NCBI GenBank assembly: GCA_943736015.1
Contig: OX031062.1
Location: 51,076,962-51,140,961 of the forward strand
DNA from: Tridacna crocea
Taxonomy: Eukaryota > Mollusca > Bivalvia > Cardiida > Cardiidae
DNA: 64,000 nucleotides
Reading direction: 5' to 3'
Position 1 is the stretch's first letter, and each line of letters begins with the position of its first letter. Shown here in pieces: positions 10,824 through 21,221 of the stretch. The notes beneath the pieces were generated by a model. The model was not told the DNA's origin. It saw only the letters and a program-made list of their open reading frames with translations, and searched no databases. The position numbers were made by a program, and so were the translations under genes.

Positions 10824-11752
10824 GGTACCGAGATCAAAGGAACACCGATTTAACCCTTCACCCATTTTTTTTTTTAGTTAGACTTCATTAGATACATATT
10901 TTTAAATACTCAAAATGAAGCTTGAAGAAGTTATGGAAGTCTGAAATTTGATCTGAAGCCATATTTCTTTTGTTCATGATCTATAACATGAAGTTATTCG
11001 TCAATTGGTACATGCCTGAAAGTGCAACTAAAATGTTTGATAGTAGTGCTTTAAGATCAGTAAATGGACCGTCCCCGTCTTTCTGAAGACACTGGATAGA
11101 TAATCAACCTTTTCTAGTAACCAAACTTTTCCCTTGCTATCCTTCCTAAAGAAAATTTCATTTTTAAGCCACATTCAAATTATTTTCTGCAAAGGCTTTC
11201 AATTTGGGCAAGTCTCAAATTTTTGTTTCGTAAAGAGTTGTGAAAGATTCAGTGTTTTAAAAAATGGGGTGTAGGGGGATAACATCAATATATTAACTGC
11301 AGAAGACCTTTCCTATTTTTATGTCTGATTATTCAACCAATGTTTGCGAAGTTTGTAACGTACAGACTCGTCGTCCAGGAATCTGTGGTTTGATTTATTT
11401 AAACTATTAATGTGATAATTTTTCCAAAAAATCCTTCCAGTATCTGCTTAAAGACAGACACAGTCTACTAACAAAAAACTGGGACATCAAACATTTTGAA
11501 TTTATAGCAAAAACCTTAACTTTGAAATAACATTTTTAAAAATCTGTATATTTGCATGTTTGCCATGTTCATGTCAACTACCATATAAGTTAGCTATCGT
11601 AATAACAAAGTTTAAGTCAAATTTCAAACCTTCCATTCCTCTCTAGAAGAAAAGATGTTAGAGATTCATTTTTAGGAAGTGAATACGTGCTATACTTATT
11701 TTCATTGAAAAGCTAGTAAAGGGTTAGCTGGGTGTTCGTTTGATCTCGGTAT
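10824..11752. mobile_element. inverted-repeat element nested in the 4.28-kb transposon
   Basis: The left end GGTACCGAGATCAAAGGAAC is mirrored by GTTCGTTTGATCTCGGTA at the right. Both are followed inward by AACCCTT-type sequence. Inside lies a decayed family A right half (11095-11235, CTGCAAAGGCTTTCAATTTGG). Confidence 0.5.
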
Positions 11753-12059
11753 TTCACCGTCAAAGTGGATGATCTATATGAAAAGCTGTTGTGTTCTTTT
11801 TAGGCACCGACTAACTCACAAGTGTCATAATTAAGTGTTTATCCCATTTAGTCTTACGTTGATCACTTGTAAAAGTTTGGAATTGTTAAAATCTGTGACG
11901 GAGGGTAAGTCTGTTCTAATTACTGTCGCTAAAAGATGCATTTTTCTGCCCGAATTTTTTTTTTCAAATGCATTATTATGTAACCTGGGTTAACAGGTCC
12001 CACTTTAATGGTATATTTGCACTAATTTCTTTAGGAATGGAGTTTTTTTTTAGTTAAAC

Positions 12060-12263
12060 ATTGTCTTACTAAATGAATTATATGCCACTTCTAAAGCGGA
12101 TAGTAAAACCTCAAAACTTATTTCAAAGGAATATCTCGAGAAAAAAATATCTCCTTATAGGATAATGTAGATCTAGGATCAGACTGCACGTTCTTCCTGG
12201 TGTGATCTGAATCTATATTGTCCGCAAAAGTCATTGAGTCGCGCTTGGCAGCCTAAGGGTTAA
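12060..12263. mobile_element. family D TTAA MITE
   Basis: Palindrome GGATCAGACTGCACG with the decayed partner GTGTGATCTGAATC. The right end is GTCGCGCTTGGCAGCC then AAGGGTTAA. The left end is eroded. It lies within the 4.28-kb transposon. Confidence 0.6.
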
Positions 12264-13667
12264 TGCAGTCTGCATACAAAAAGCTCTATCAACACGCCTG
12301 GCAGGAGACAGCGCTTATGATACCGCTTTACTCTCTGAAGTCTACCGTAAAATTGATAAAACAAGTTTTTTTTGTGCGTGTCTTCGAAAAAGATAACTGA
12401 TAAAACTACCGACACGGCCGTTTTATGTGTTTTGTCTTATTTATCGCATTTAGGGTGTAATCCATTTGAAAAATATGACCCTTTCACTATTCGGGTATAT
12501 ACAAGATTGGGAAAGATTGTCCGGTGGAAAGGGAAGTAACTCGTGGCGACGCGTCAGTAACGGTATTTGGCAAATGGTCTATTCCGTGTGATCGATATTC
12601 ACAATTTTCATTTACCATTGTACAGTTTGATTTCATAATATACGGGCCATGGATTTATATTGATAAAATCGAATGTTACCCATTAAGATAAGTTACTAGT
12701 ATCTCATAAAGTTTTTTATCGTTTTTCGAATGTTCCTATCGGCCTCGGACTACATCTGGTAGGTCAATAGGCAGACCCATTCGCGAAGTACCAAAGAAAT
12801 TTTAATTTCCCATATTTTGATAGAAAGACAGTCGATGATTAGTGAAACACTTTCAAATCATGAATTATTCCTATTTGATATAAGTTTGTCTTTTAGAATA
12901 TACAGGAGAGCAATAATATTGTATTTCCAAAAGCCCTGATGCTATTTTTGTTCCATGAAGTGTCGAACAACACTTTCGAAATCTCCAAATGGGCATTGAG
13001 ATATAAGATAGACAAAATATAAGATAGACAAAGTGTTTTTTTTTTTAAGCAGGTAAATGGTATGTAACACAAATATCAAAAGACCAAGTCTTTCCAGTTC
13101 ATATGTCTAGACCACAGATACGGTCAAATTTTATGTCTAAACCGTACAGAATATAAAGCTTATGTCTGTGTCTAAACCGTTCAGAAAACAACATGTCTAC
13201 ACCGCTGTGTGTGTATATGTTGATGTGGACTACACCGCTGCATTAGCGATATACAAAACACATGTTTTTGGGTCTTTCTAGACATTTTTCACAAAAATTA
13301 CCGTAATCATTGGAAAGCGCATGATGAATACCTACAGAAACAACAACCTTCATCCACTGCATTGGCTTATTTTCCATTCTATAACTAAAAACGATGCAAG
13401 TTCCTCACTTCAAATTTAAATTTTACCGAATGGCAATGTTTACGCCGATATAACGTATCGAATAATGGCACTGGCTCTTTGCTATAAAGTACCGAGGATT
13501 ACCACATCATTCCCCCACAATAAATTATAAGTATCATGACTCAAAGGTTTCAAAAAAAAAAGTTATTGGTGATAAAATGTGACACCCACCTTTCTCCATG
13601 TAAACAGTCCGCCATCTTGGAAGTGACTACACATTTCATACCGTACAGCTTACAACACAGTGAACTA

Positions 13668-13819
13668 GGCTGCCAAAGAATAGTATCATACTTGCGACCA
13701 GAAAGGACCTGTCCAAGGCACATGACTTCATTGCTACTGGAACAGATACATTCTATACAGTGAGAAGACAGCGAAAGTCTCGTAGAAAGCTGCAACGAGC
13801 GCTACGACGTAGATGTTAG
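13668..13819 (+). CDS. galaxin-like gene, displaced 3' part of last exon
   Basis: With the transposon and one AACTA removed, codon 9380 joins 13668-13669 (A + GG = Arg). The frame then runs LPKNSIILATRKDLSKAHDF to a very basic end (RRQRKSRRKLQRALRRRC) and stops at TAG 13817-13819. About 50 codons stay open exactly in the predicted frame, which is good evidence that this was one exon. No AATAAA is close downstream. Confidence 0.6.
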
Positions 13820-14363
13820 AGTAGAGGAACAAAAGTGGTCTAGATTTTTATTATGATTTCTTAATTCAGTTAATTGTCTAAGACAACAGCTGTGAAAATC
13901 TGAAGGTCAGCCGCACAAACGGTTCATCACACCAGTGTGGTACGAAAGGAAGCAGACCCAATCCAGTACATTGGGCCAAGATTAAGGGGCCATCCGGTCT
14001 GTGGAGAAGGAATTGAATGGAAGCGCAAGACTGAAAGAACAATCATTTACGTGAAATTTAGTAAGAGATTAATGAGACGCCAGATACATAATGTTGCCAA
14101 AGTAAAGTCCTGGATATTGCCAAAGTAAACTACTGGATTGTCGGAGGATGGGAGTTAGTTTTTCCCCGTTGATTACATACCAAAAGAATGTACGGGTTCT
14201 CTGATGAACTGGTATCCATTTGTGGGAAAATACGAAGTACAAAGAAATGAGTTCTGCGCGAAATATTATTTTATTATAAACTCTACCTCTTTCGACGACT
14301 AAAAATACGATCCACTGAAACCCAGACTAATTTTTCATTTAAATGGCCTGACTAAACAAAGGA
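13820..14363. other. probable 3' flank of the galaxin-like gene
   Basis: Probably begins with the 3' UTR. The GTAATTT-like AT-rich part near 14260-14290 lacks a clean poly(A) signal. No repeat family recognised. Confidence 0.35.
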
Positions 14364-14426
14364 CGGTAAAAATCTAAGATCATACTGCACGTTCTGTGCT
14401 TTCTGATCGTGATCTTTACGGTCAAT
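14364..14426. mobile_element. family D fragment
   Basis: AGATCATACTGCACG against GTGCTTTCTGATC, with imperfect arms and outer GGTAAAAATC/GATCTTTACGG pairing. Confidence 0.45.
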
Positions 14427-14853
14427 TACAGCCCATGTTTTAGCCAAATGGTGCTGGAAGAATTTACAAACATGGGGTAGACAGCAGTCTCCGAGCAGAG
14501 TTGTCGTTCGTTACTCTCACCATACATGGGAATGATCCGTAGTGCAAGAGAGTGGGGTAGACAGATGGATTATAAAGTGTGCTTCCATACCGGTTACATG
14601 TGAAACCCCCCCTTGTTCCCGCAGTCATTCAGTGGCAAACCGAGGACCAGTTCATCCAGTTTCCATGACAACAACAGGCGTTAAGTTATGTGTGGAGCTT
14701 ATAATACTCTTTATTCATTCTAAGTTATGTATGGAACCTTATCTACATTCAAAAGTGATTGCATGTAATATATGTGTGTAAATTTCTTTCGATTTTATGC
14801 ATGTTCAATTTAATTTAGGCCATGTTAGGCGAAAGAGGGGTTGAGACATCTGG

Positions 14854-15056
14854 CGGAACAAAAGTGACAGCATGCATGTCGTAAAAGGCGACAAAAGGGG
14901 CATCATTTTGTGTTTTGTCCATTCCTCATTTATCATGTTTGTCTTATGTTGTTGCACATGTATTTTATTTTCACCTCGCATTATTGTTTACTAAGTATAA
15001 GTGCGCCCAATATGACCTAAGTTGTCGACGGGCCTTATAGCGCTATTCATTCATTC
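14854..15056 (+). mobile_element. 503-bp retroposon family, 5'-truncated copy
   Basis: Matches the 3' ~200 bp of 17007-17509: GGAACAAAAGTGACAGCATG, the AAAAGGCGACAAAAGG segment, and a TATTCATTCATTC tail. The flanks share TGAGACATCTGG (14842-14853 and 15057-15068), part of which is microhomology with the element. 5' truncation is typical of target-primed insertion. Confidence 0.7.
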
Positions 15057-15339
15057 TGAGACATCTGGAAAAGGAATCGACTGAGGTCAGCCAGCGCAGT
15101 CCGAATAGGCGACCCTAAATCAAAAGTATTTGCTAATATTAGTCGATTTTTTTGCACATCAAAGGACCATTTAACCTCATGATTCAGTTGTTGGACAAGA
15201 TGGACTGTATGGATCAAGAATTACATGATGATTTACTTGGTATGATTTATCACGAACATACACTAAAATCCCTTTTCTAATAGCGGGCCGTTTTTTCTGT
15301 TTTCTTTTTCATGTTTTCAATATTTTTTTAGCTGATTGC

Positions 15340-15487
15340 TGGTCAAGCTCGGTAGCTCATCCTCAATCGGTAATGATTAGGGCTTAAACTTGAAACCGAT
15401 TTCACGCTGGTTCGATTTCCAGCTGGGCCAAATTCTTTCTGGCGACTGATGATAATCATTGCAACAGGATGCATCCCTGTCCCATCT
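15340..15487 (+). mobile_element. tRNA-like SINE fragment
   Basis: Contains GGTAGCTCATC and a B-box-like GGTTCGATTTCC followed by AGCTGGGCCAAATTCTTTC, homologous to the SINE at 53948. The tail is lost. Confidence 0.5.
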
Positions 15488-15488
15488 A

Positions 15489-15650
15489 TTCACCGTTTAC
15501 CAAACAATCCCAACTTTTGACGACCTTGAGAAAGAATCCTTTAGAAAATATTGTGGAAAAAGGAGAAAATGCTGGTAACCAGCATTTTCTCCTTTTCCCA
15601 CAATGTTTTCTACCCTGCTAGAAACACATTTCAATTTTTGAGTTACTTTG
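15489..15650. mobile_element. family A MITE, right end truncated
   Basis: Left end TTCACCGTTTACCAAACAATCC, intact palindrome, stops after CAATTTTTGAGTTAC. Confidence 0.75.
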
Positions 15651-16198
15651 ATAAGCTAAAGAGGATGAAATTCACGCTTTCTTTGATTGCAATTTGTACT
15701 CTGATCTGCGCCAACAGTATAGATCTATAAGCCCTGATGCAGTACCTACAAGAAATAGGAAAATTGAATTCAGAAATTCTGAAAAATGTAGCTCTTTTCG
15801 TTTTTCACTTAATTAAAAGGCGAAAGGGCATAATATAGTTCACAATAATTCATTTACTTTTTATGATTAGTTTGATATCTCATCTATGTTTAAAACTAAA
15901 ACGTTGTCTTTTTCCCAATATTTATGTAAGCTGGGATAATTATACACTGTTTATCTACTATAATCTACTACAACTCGTTTTGACGGTGTTTAAAAATGTA
16001 TTCCTTATACTGTAATCGTTTTTTCCTTTTCCCTACAATGTTGAAAAATCAGCTGGAAACAAATTTCAATTTTTGAGTTATGTTTATTTTGTTGCCTACA
16101 AGTGCTTTCAATTTGGACCGGTCTATAATTTTTTTTTTGGTCGTTTGGTCTTCAAAAATGTAAGTTAGATTGTTTGTTATTTTGCTACCTACCTGTAT
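15651..16198. other. no gene; decayed MITE half
   Basis: Unique AT-rich sequence with a family A right half at about 16018-16150 (TTTCCCTACAATGTTG ... TTTGGACCGGTC). Confidence 0.45.
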
Positions 16199-16422
16199 TT
16201 AACCCATTACCACACAAACCCTATTTATGACGACCTTGAGAAAGAAGCCTGTAAAGGACACTGTGAGAAAAGGAGAAATTGCTGGTAACTAGCATTTTCT
16301 CACAACGTTTTCCTGCTCTTCCCAAATCAAATTTCATTTTTTCTATTCAACAATCATATTGTCTTCTGCAGATGCTTTCAATTTGGACTATTCCAAAATA
16401 TTGTCGTTTCGTAAAGAGTTAA
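16199..16422. mobile_element. family A TTAA MITE
   Basis: 224 bp between TTAA copies. The right arm of the palindrome has lost CCTTTTCC, reducing symmetry. Confidence 0.82.
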
Positions 16423-16441
16423 CTTTTTGCCTATACAGCCA

Positions 16442-16665
16442 TTCAGGCTTTCCCGATGGGACGTTACATACATACTCCCGATGAGAAGTGTAATAATAAA
16501 GTTGTATTGTATTCTATTTGTATTGTATTGTATGTAAAATTTACCTTTGTATCCGTATGTTTATTCCTTGTGCTGTGTATGTATCATGCTGTTATTTTCA
16601 TGTGTAATGGGCCGGAGGCCTAAGTCACCAATAAAAATATTGTATTGTATTATTGTATTGTCGTC
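16442..16665 (+). mobile_element. probable non-LTR retrotransposon 3' ends
   Basis: Two successive (TTGTA)n tails, the first after AGTGTAATAATAAAG and the second after GGGCCGGAGGCC then CACCAATAAAA. This looks like one LINE 3' end inserted beside another. The family cannot be named from this piece. Confidence 0.4.
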
Positions 16666-16721
16666 TGCAAGGGCTTTCAATTTGGACCAGTCTAAAATTT
16701 TGACGTTTTGTAAGGGGTTAA
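16666..16721. mobile_element. family A MITE right terminus
   Basis: TGTCGTCTGCAAGGGCTTTC to GTAAGGGGTTAA. The rest is displaced by the retrotransposon tails. Confidence 0.6.
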
Positions 16722-17006
16722 CATAGTTTCAACGATGTGTATCTAGGTGAACAGCCAATTGCCGTAATAACATATTGTGCGAAGTACTGGTGCGAAGAAA
16801 TTCTACTGCAGCATTGATCGGTGCACTCGCCGCCTCAATATATCTGAATTACGTTACAAATCGTCAGTTTACTTCAAGAACCTCTTAACTACAGCTTGCT
16901 TTTAGCTGTAGTTACCAGGTTTTAGAAGTATATAGATATTAAGCAACATGTCAAATCCAGTCCAACACCACCGCCTAGTCAAAAACCGAGTAGCTCACAT
17001 ACATGT

Positions 17007-17509
17007 TCCCTGTGGGGTCCCGTTTTTTTTTTTACTGTATAGAATAGGACATCGGCCTTTCTCTATAGCATGTCGTAGAAGGCGACTAAAATTAGAGACA
17101 AACGGCTGCTTTCCTCGTAATTCGTAGGATTGCAGCAGGCTGGGTGGTTCTTGTTCCAAATCCTATATTTTTTTCTCGATGTAAATAGGGTTTGGAATGG
17201 GAATCAATTGGCCTGTGGGACCCCGTGTGGTTTAATCGGGGGGTATAAGAATAAACCACTGCAATCCCACAATCGTCACCCGCGATCGTCACATCTGCCT
17301 TTACATCTGGCGGAACAAACGTGACAGCATGCATATCGTAAAAGGCGACAAAAGGGGCATCATTTTGTGTTTTGTCTATTCCTCATTTATCATGTTTGTC
17401 TTATATTGTTGCACAAGTATGTTAATTTCAACTCGCATTATTGTTTATTAAGTAAATGCGTCCAATATGGCCTAAGTTGACGACGGGCCTAAAAACCCTA
17501 TTCATTCAT
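17007..17509 (+). mobile_element. 503-bp retroposon, full length, 12-bp TSD
   Basis: Flanked by TCACATACATGT at 16995-17006 and 17510-17521. It starts CCCTGTGGGGTCCCG plus a T run. It contains CATGTCGTAGAAGGCGACTA, then AAAAGGCGACAAAAGGGGC, and ends CCTATTCATTCATT. It is identical in length to the copy at 50549-51051. I find no tRNA A/B boxes. It may be a SINE with another head or a non-autonomous LINE derivative. Confidence 0.8.
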
Positions 17510-17582
17510 TCACATACATGTATAAATGCCAACTCCAAAATAATGCTAGTTGCTAACTTCTCCTTCACACACATTTTTTTGT

Positions 17583-18421
17583 GGTATTTGTCGAAGACAA
17601 TACCATTATGAGTTCAATATTGAATTTGAAGACCATGTATCGTGTTTTGTGCAAAGTCGAAGGAAATAAACCCAATTAGACTCAGTTTTTCTCAGACAAA
17701 TGAGATTTCCGGCAGTACTCAGATATGTAATTGGAAATGGCGTATTAAAATACACTAGGTGAGGCCATCGATCGGGAAATACTAATTTTTAGATTAGCGA
17801 AGCTAGTCTATAGGTATCCAATTTGAACCAGACTCATGTAAACAAATTAAAGCGTTGAGAACGCTGAAGTGGTATTTGTCAAGGAAACCCATTGCGTGGG
17901 TTCAATAGTTTGAAAGAAAAAAGAGACATATTGTTCAAATATTGGCTTAAAAGCAAATGAATACCTTTTCGGTGGAAGAGAGAGTACTCATGTACCTTAA
18001 AACTACAATTTTGAAATATCTTTAGCCTTTTGCATTTAATTTCCAACATTACAATCAATTACTTCGATCTATAACTATTCATGAGCAATTGTATGACGAA
18101 CAAGCCATGGAACGAATTTGTTTTGGAACGAAAAAGACCAGGGTCAGTAGGCAAACGTGTATCATTGCGCCAATAAAAAGCTATGAGCGAGAGAAGCTAT
18201 TTTCAATCGAAAATAAGTATCTCAACGACCGATGGCCTCGCCCAATGTATTTCAAAATGCCATTTCAAATTACATATTTATGTGCCACCGAAAAACTCTT
18301 TTGCCTGAGAAAGAATGAGTTTAACTGGGTTTGTTTCCTTCGGCTTTGCACAAAATAAGATACATTGTTATCAAAATTCAATCTTGAACTCATAGTGGTA
18401 TTGTCTTCGGTTGCCAAATAC
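17583..18421. mobile_element. long-TIR non-autonomous element, ~840 bp
   Basis: 17583-17810 is inverted at 18190-18421, sharing GAAGACAATACCA, TTTTGTGCAAAG, GAAGGAAA and GAGGCCATCG. The left tip can also form a small hairpin (GGTATTTGTC...GACAATACC). The ~90-codon frame inside is not recognisable as protein. Confidence 0.65.
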
Positions 18422-18854
18422 TGCCTCACAGAAAAATAATTCTTTCTATCACTAATCTTAAATCTATTATAAAAGACGATTTCGACAAAAACCACAAAAT
18501 CTTTACCGTCACCATTAATTTTGAACATGTTGACTTCAAAAAGTAATAGACGGAACAATGTGGCATTGATAAGGTACAAGATGTTTCCTTATTATGTAAA
18601 TTAAGTGACCTATGCAAATCAGGCACATACGCATACATGCATTTCTACAACATACAGCTGTAGTAGTATTACCGATGAATCTAAAAATAAATACACCAAG
18701 ATAACTTGTAGCAAATCCCAGCAACATTAATGTTCACTGATTAGGGAACCCTATCATATCCTAAGTCATTCATTATTTAGATCATTGTGTAGGTGAACCT
18801 GGTGTGTTAAACTGTTTATTTTACGTCTTGTGTATTCACACTCTACCTCGCAAT

Positions 18855-19005
18855 CACAAAATTTAACTAAACTGGGGAAGATGCCCCGTGAAAACATAGC
18901 GGGAAAAGGAGAAAATGTTGGTAACCAGCATTTCCTCCTTTTCCAAAATTGCTTTCCGCCCTTTCAGCATCAATTTTCATCGATTCAGCCATAATTTATC
19001 TTTAT
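18855..19005. mobile_element. family A MITE, ends eroded
   Basis: Palindrome preserved as GGGAAAAGGAGAAAATG and CATTTCCTCCTTTTCC. Termini not recognisable. Confidence 0.55.
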
Positions 19006-19092
19006 AATATGGTACAGCTTTGAGTTTGCACAAGTGATTTTTTTTTCACAATTATATCTTGTGCTGTTGAGTAACTTTATAATCCATTAAGC

Positions 19093-19270
19093 TTAACCCT
19101 TAATCTGGTAAATAGAAACTTTCAAGCGGATAGCAAAAACCTGAATATTGCTATTTCAAAGTTATATTTTCGAGAAAAAAAATACCCTTGATGGACAGTG
19201 TGAGTCCAAGATCAGACTGCAGCCTGTGCAGTCTGATCTTAATATACACTGTCTATCTGTTCGTTTGTCC
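19093..19270. mobile_element. family D TTAA MITE
   Basis: Left end TTAACCCTTAATCTGG. AAGATCAGACTGCAG and its complement are nested in GGACAGTGTGAGTC/ATACACTGTC. The right terminus is unclear. Confidence 0.65.
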
Positions 19271-19934
19271 ATCTTGACATATATCTCATAAAATCCTTTT
19301 TGAAAATTGATTAAACTTTGTTCATGATTGTGTTCCTATGATATACCACTGATATATTCATTTTTTCATTTGATGCTGTGTCATGGAAAAAGAGGACTTG
19401 ATGTATATTTCCTTTTGAGCCAATATCTCTTTTAACTAGATCTAATGGACAATATTTTCTGAACCTTTATATTGTTTATCAAAAGCCACAAACAAGCATT
19501 ATTTGTATTCATTTATTGAAATGCCATATTATGAAAAAGAGGTCTTAACGTAATTTTATGGGCCAATAACAAAAAGGCTACGTGTACATGCAAAATGCGG
19601 AACCTCTGGTATGTTTCTATCAAAAAGTGTTTTAGGGGATATCATTTCAATGAAATAACTTGTTTTCAACTGAATATTAACGAAATATATATAATTTTTC
19701 TTATTTTGCCAAATTAGTCGTAAAGAGCGTTGGGTAAAATCAATGGATTGATATGGATTCGGAGAGAACTTAATAACGGAAATGAGCTGGCGGATCTGCA
19801 ATTGACTTAAACCTGAATTTTACAAGTTTTCTTCAATCTTATATAAACCGACTAAGTTTTATCTTTACTATAGCCACTTATTTCAAATTCGCTAATCAGT
19901 ACTTTCAGTACTTTGATTTATCTAAAATAGCTTC
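19271..19934. other. no feature recognised
   Basis: AT-rich. Two similar segments at about 19380 and 19535 (ATGGAAAAAGAGGACTTGAT versus ATGAAAAAGAGGTCTTAACG) hint at an old duplication. Confidence 0.35.
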
Positions 19935-20125
19935 ACTCGCTCATAACCTTCCATTAGCGCAATGATACAAAATTTGTCTGCCGATCGCTTGGTCCAAGGC
20001 TTTTTCTTCCAAAACCAGTTCGTGCCGTGGCATGTTTATCCCGTGATTGTGCCGAATTGATTAGGCATGGATATTTATAGATCAAAATAATTGATTGTAA
20101 TGTTGGGAATTAAATGTTAACGGCC
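19935..20125. repeat. partial inverted copy of the 17583-18421 element
   Basis: ATAGCTTCACTCGCTCATA, GCGCAATGATACA and TTGATTGTAATGTTGG match the reverse complement of 18000-18190. Confidence 0.6.
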
Positions 20126-20207
20126 AAAATATTTAAAGGTGGCCATTCATGTGCCTGGGATCAATACAGGCCCCGCCCTGGGGCTCGCATGTTTGTGGAT
20201 TATTAGT

Positions 20208-20340
20208 TGTATGGTCAAAAACAATCCTTTGTTTTTACGACCCTTGGGAAGAAGCTTTTTGAAAATTGTACAAAAATGAAAAAACTGCTTACCAGTATTT
20301 TCTCCCTTTCCCACAATGTTTTCTGCATGTCAACAACAGA
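20208..20340. mobile_element. family A MITE, decayed
   Basis: AACAATCCTTTGTTTTTACGA, a broken palindrome with CTTACCAGTATTTTCTCC, and no right end. Confidence 0.45.
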
Positions 20341-20635
20341 AAACGTCATCAAACGTCATCTAATTTCGGAACATTCATTTTGCTGTCTGTAAACATTTGG
20401 TTTTACACAAAATTTCAATTATTTAAGAAATGTTTTGCTAACATCAGCCAATGCTGGTTGTTTGTCAGTAACAGGATTTTGTATAATTCTTTATAACATA
20501 TGAAAAAGAAGCAAACGTATTTTAGTCTCTTCCAACAATATAATTATATCAATCTATTTCAAGTAATACCATATGTACACAAAACTGCAGCTTCAAATAC
20601 TTTATCAACTAGAATTATTATTCCTAATAATATAT

Positions 20636-21221
20636 TAACCCTTTCCCAACGATTCTGGGATTTTTCAGTCCTTGAAAAGAGCCCTTTTGAAAACTTTGTG
20701 GAAAAAAGAGAAAACTGGAAACCAACATTTTCTTTGTAAGGGTTAAAAACATTGTGGGTAAAAGTGGAAAATCTTGGTCACCAGCATTTCCTCCTTTTGC
20801 AACATTGTTTTTAAATCTTTTTTCATAGGTACGGACATCATAAAAAAAGTATATTGTATAATATGGTTAAGTGTTAACTGCACGAAATTCTCACTTTATC
20901 TGACATTTTCTTTAAAAATCAAAGATTCTGGAAGAGTCCATTTAATATATTTCTAGTTCTTTTACAAAATATTGAATTTTGGAGATTCCATTTCATTTAA
21001 TCTAGTTCAGCTCTTTAACAAGTGAATGAATTTGGATAAGTCCATTAAATCATTTTAGATTTCTTACAATTCACTGAAATTGGAAGAGTCCATTTATTTT
21101 TAGTGAACCTATTTTTGTAAAAAGGATCCCTGTTGCCTCTTTTTTCCGCCTTGAAAAAATGATGTTTCAATTTCTTAGATTTTGATGAGTCTACTTATTC
21201 TGGATTTATTTTTCTCTTTTT
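20636..21221. repeat. 3.2-kb tandem unit, partial leading copy
   Basis: Starts with TTAACCCTTTCCC and a rearranged family A piece. It then follows the same order as 28440-28790 (ATCTGACATTTTCTTT, AAGATTCTGGAAGAGTCC, then TTCCGCCTTGAAAAAATG). It is cut at the T run where the H element at 21222 begins. Confidence 0.7.

Larger units (their letters stand above)
9381..13662. mobile_element. 4.28-kb long-TIR transposon, Transib/RAG-like ends
   Basis: The two ends are inverted copies of each other for ~570 bp (9381-9950 and 13085-13662), at roughly 90 percent by eye. Both start CACTGTGTTGTAAGCTGTAC. The flanks carry a 5-bp direct repeat AACTA (9376-9380 and 13663-13667). A 5-bp TSD with a CAC..TG heptamer end is the signature of Transib and RAG-like transposons (Transib CACWATG, RSS CACAGTG); the family call is inference. 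I see no transposase: the interior is AT-rich, its longest frame is ~70 codons, and it holds two older nested elements, so this copy is non-autonomous. Confidence 0.75.

Noticed and set aside
16742-16820. Short frame EQPIAVITYCAKYWCEE with a stop
   Set aside because: Too short to separate from chance. Only a weak TAG acceptor precedes it.
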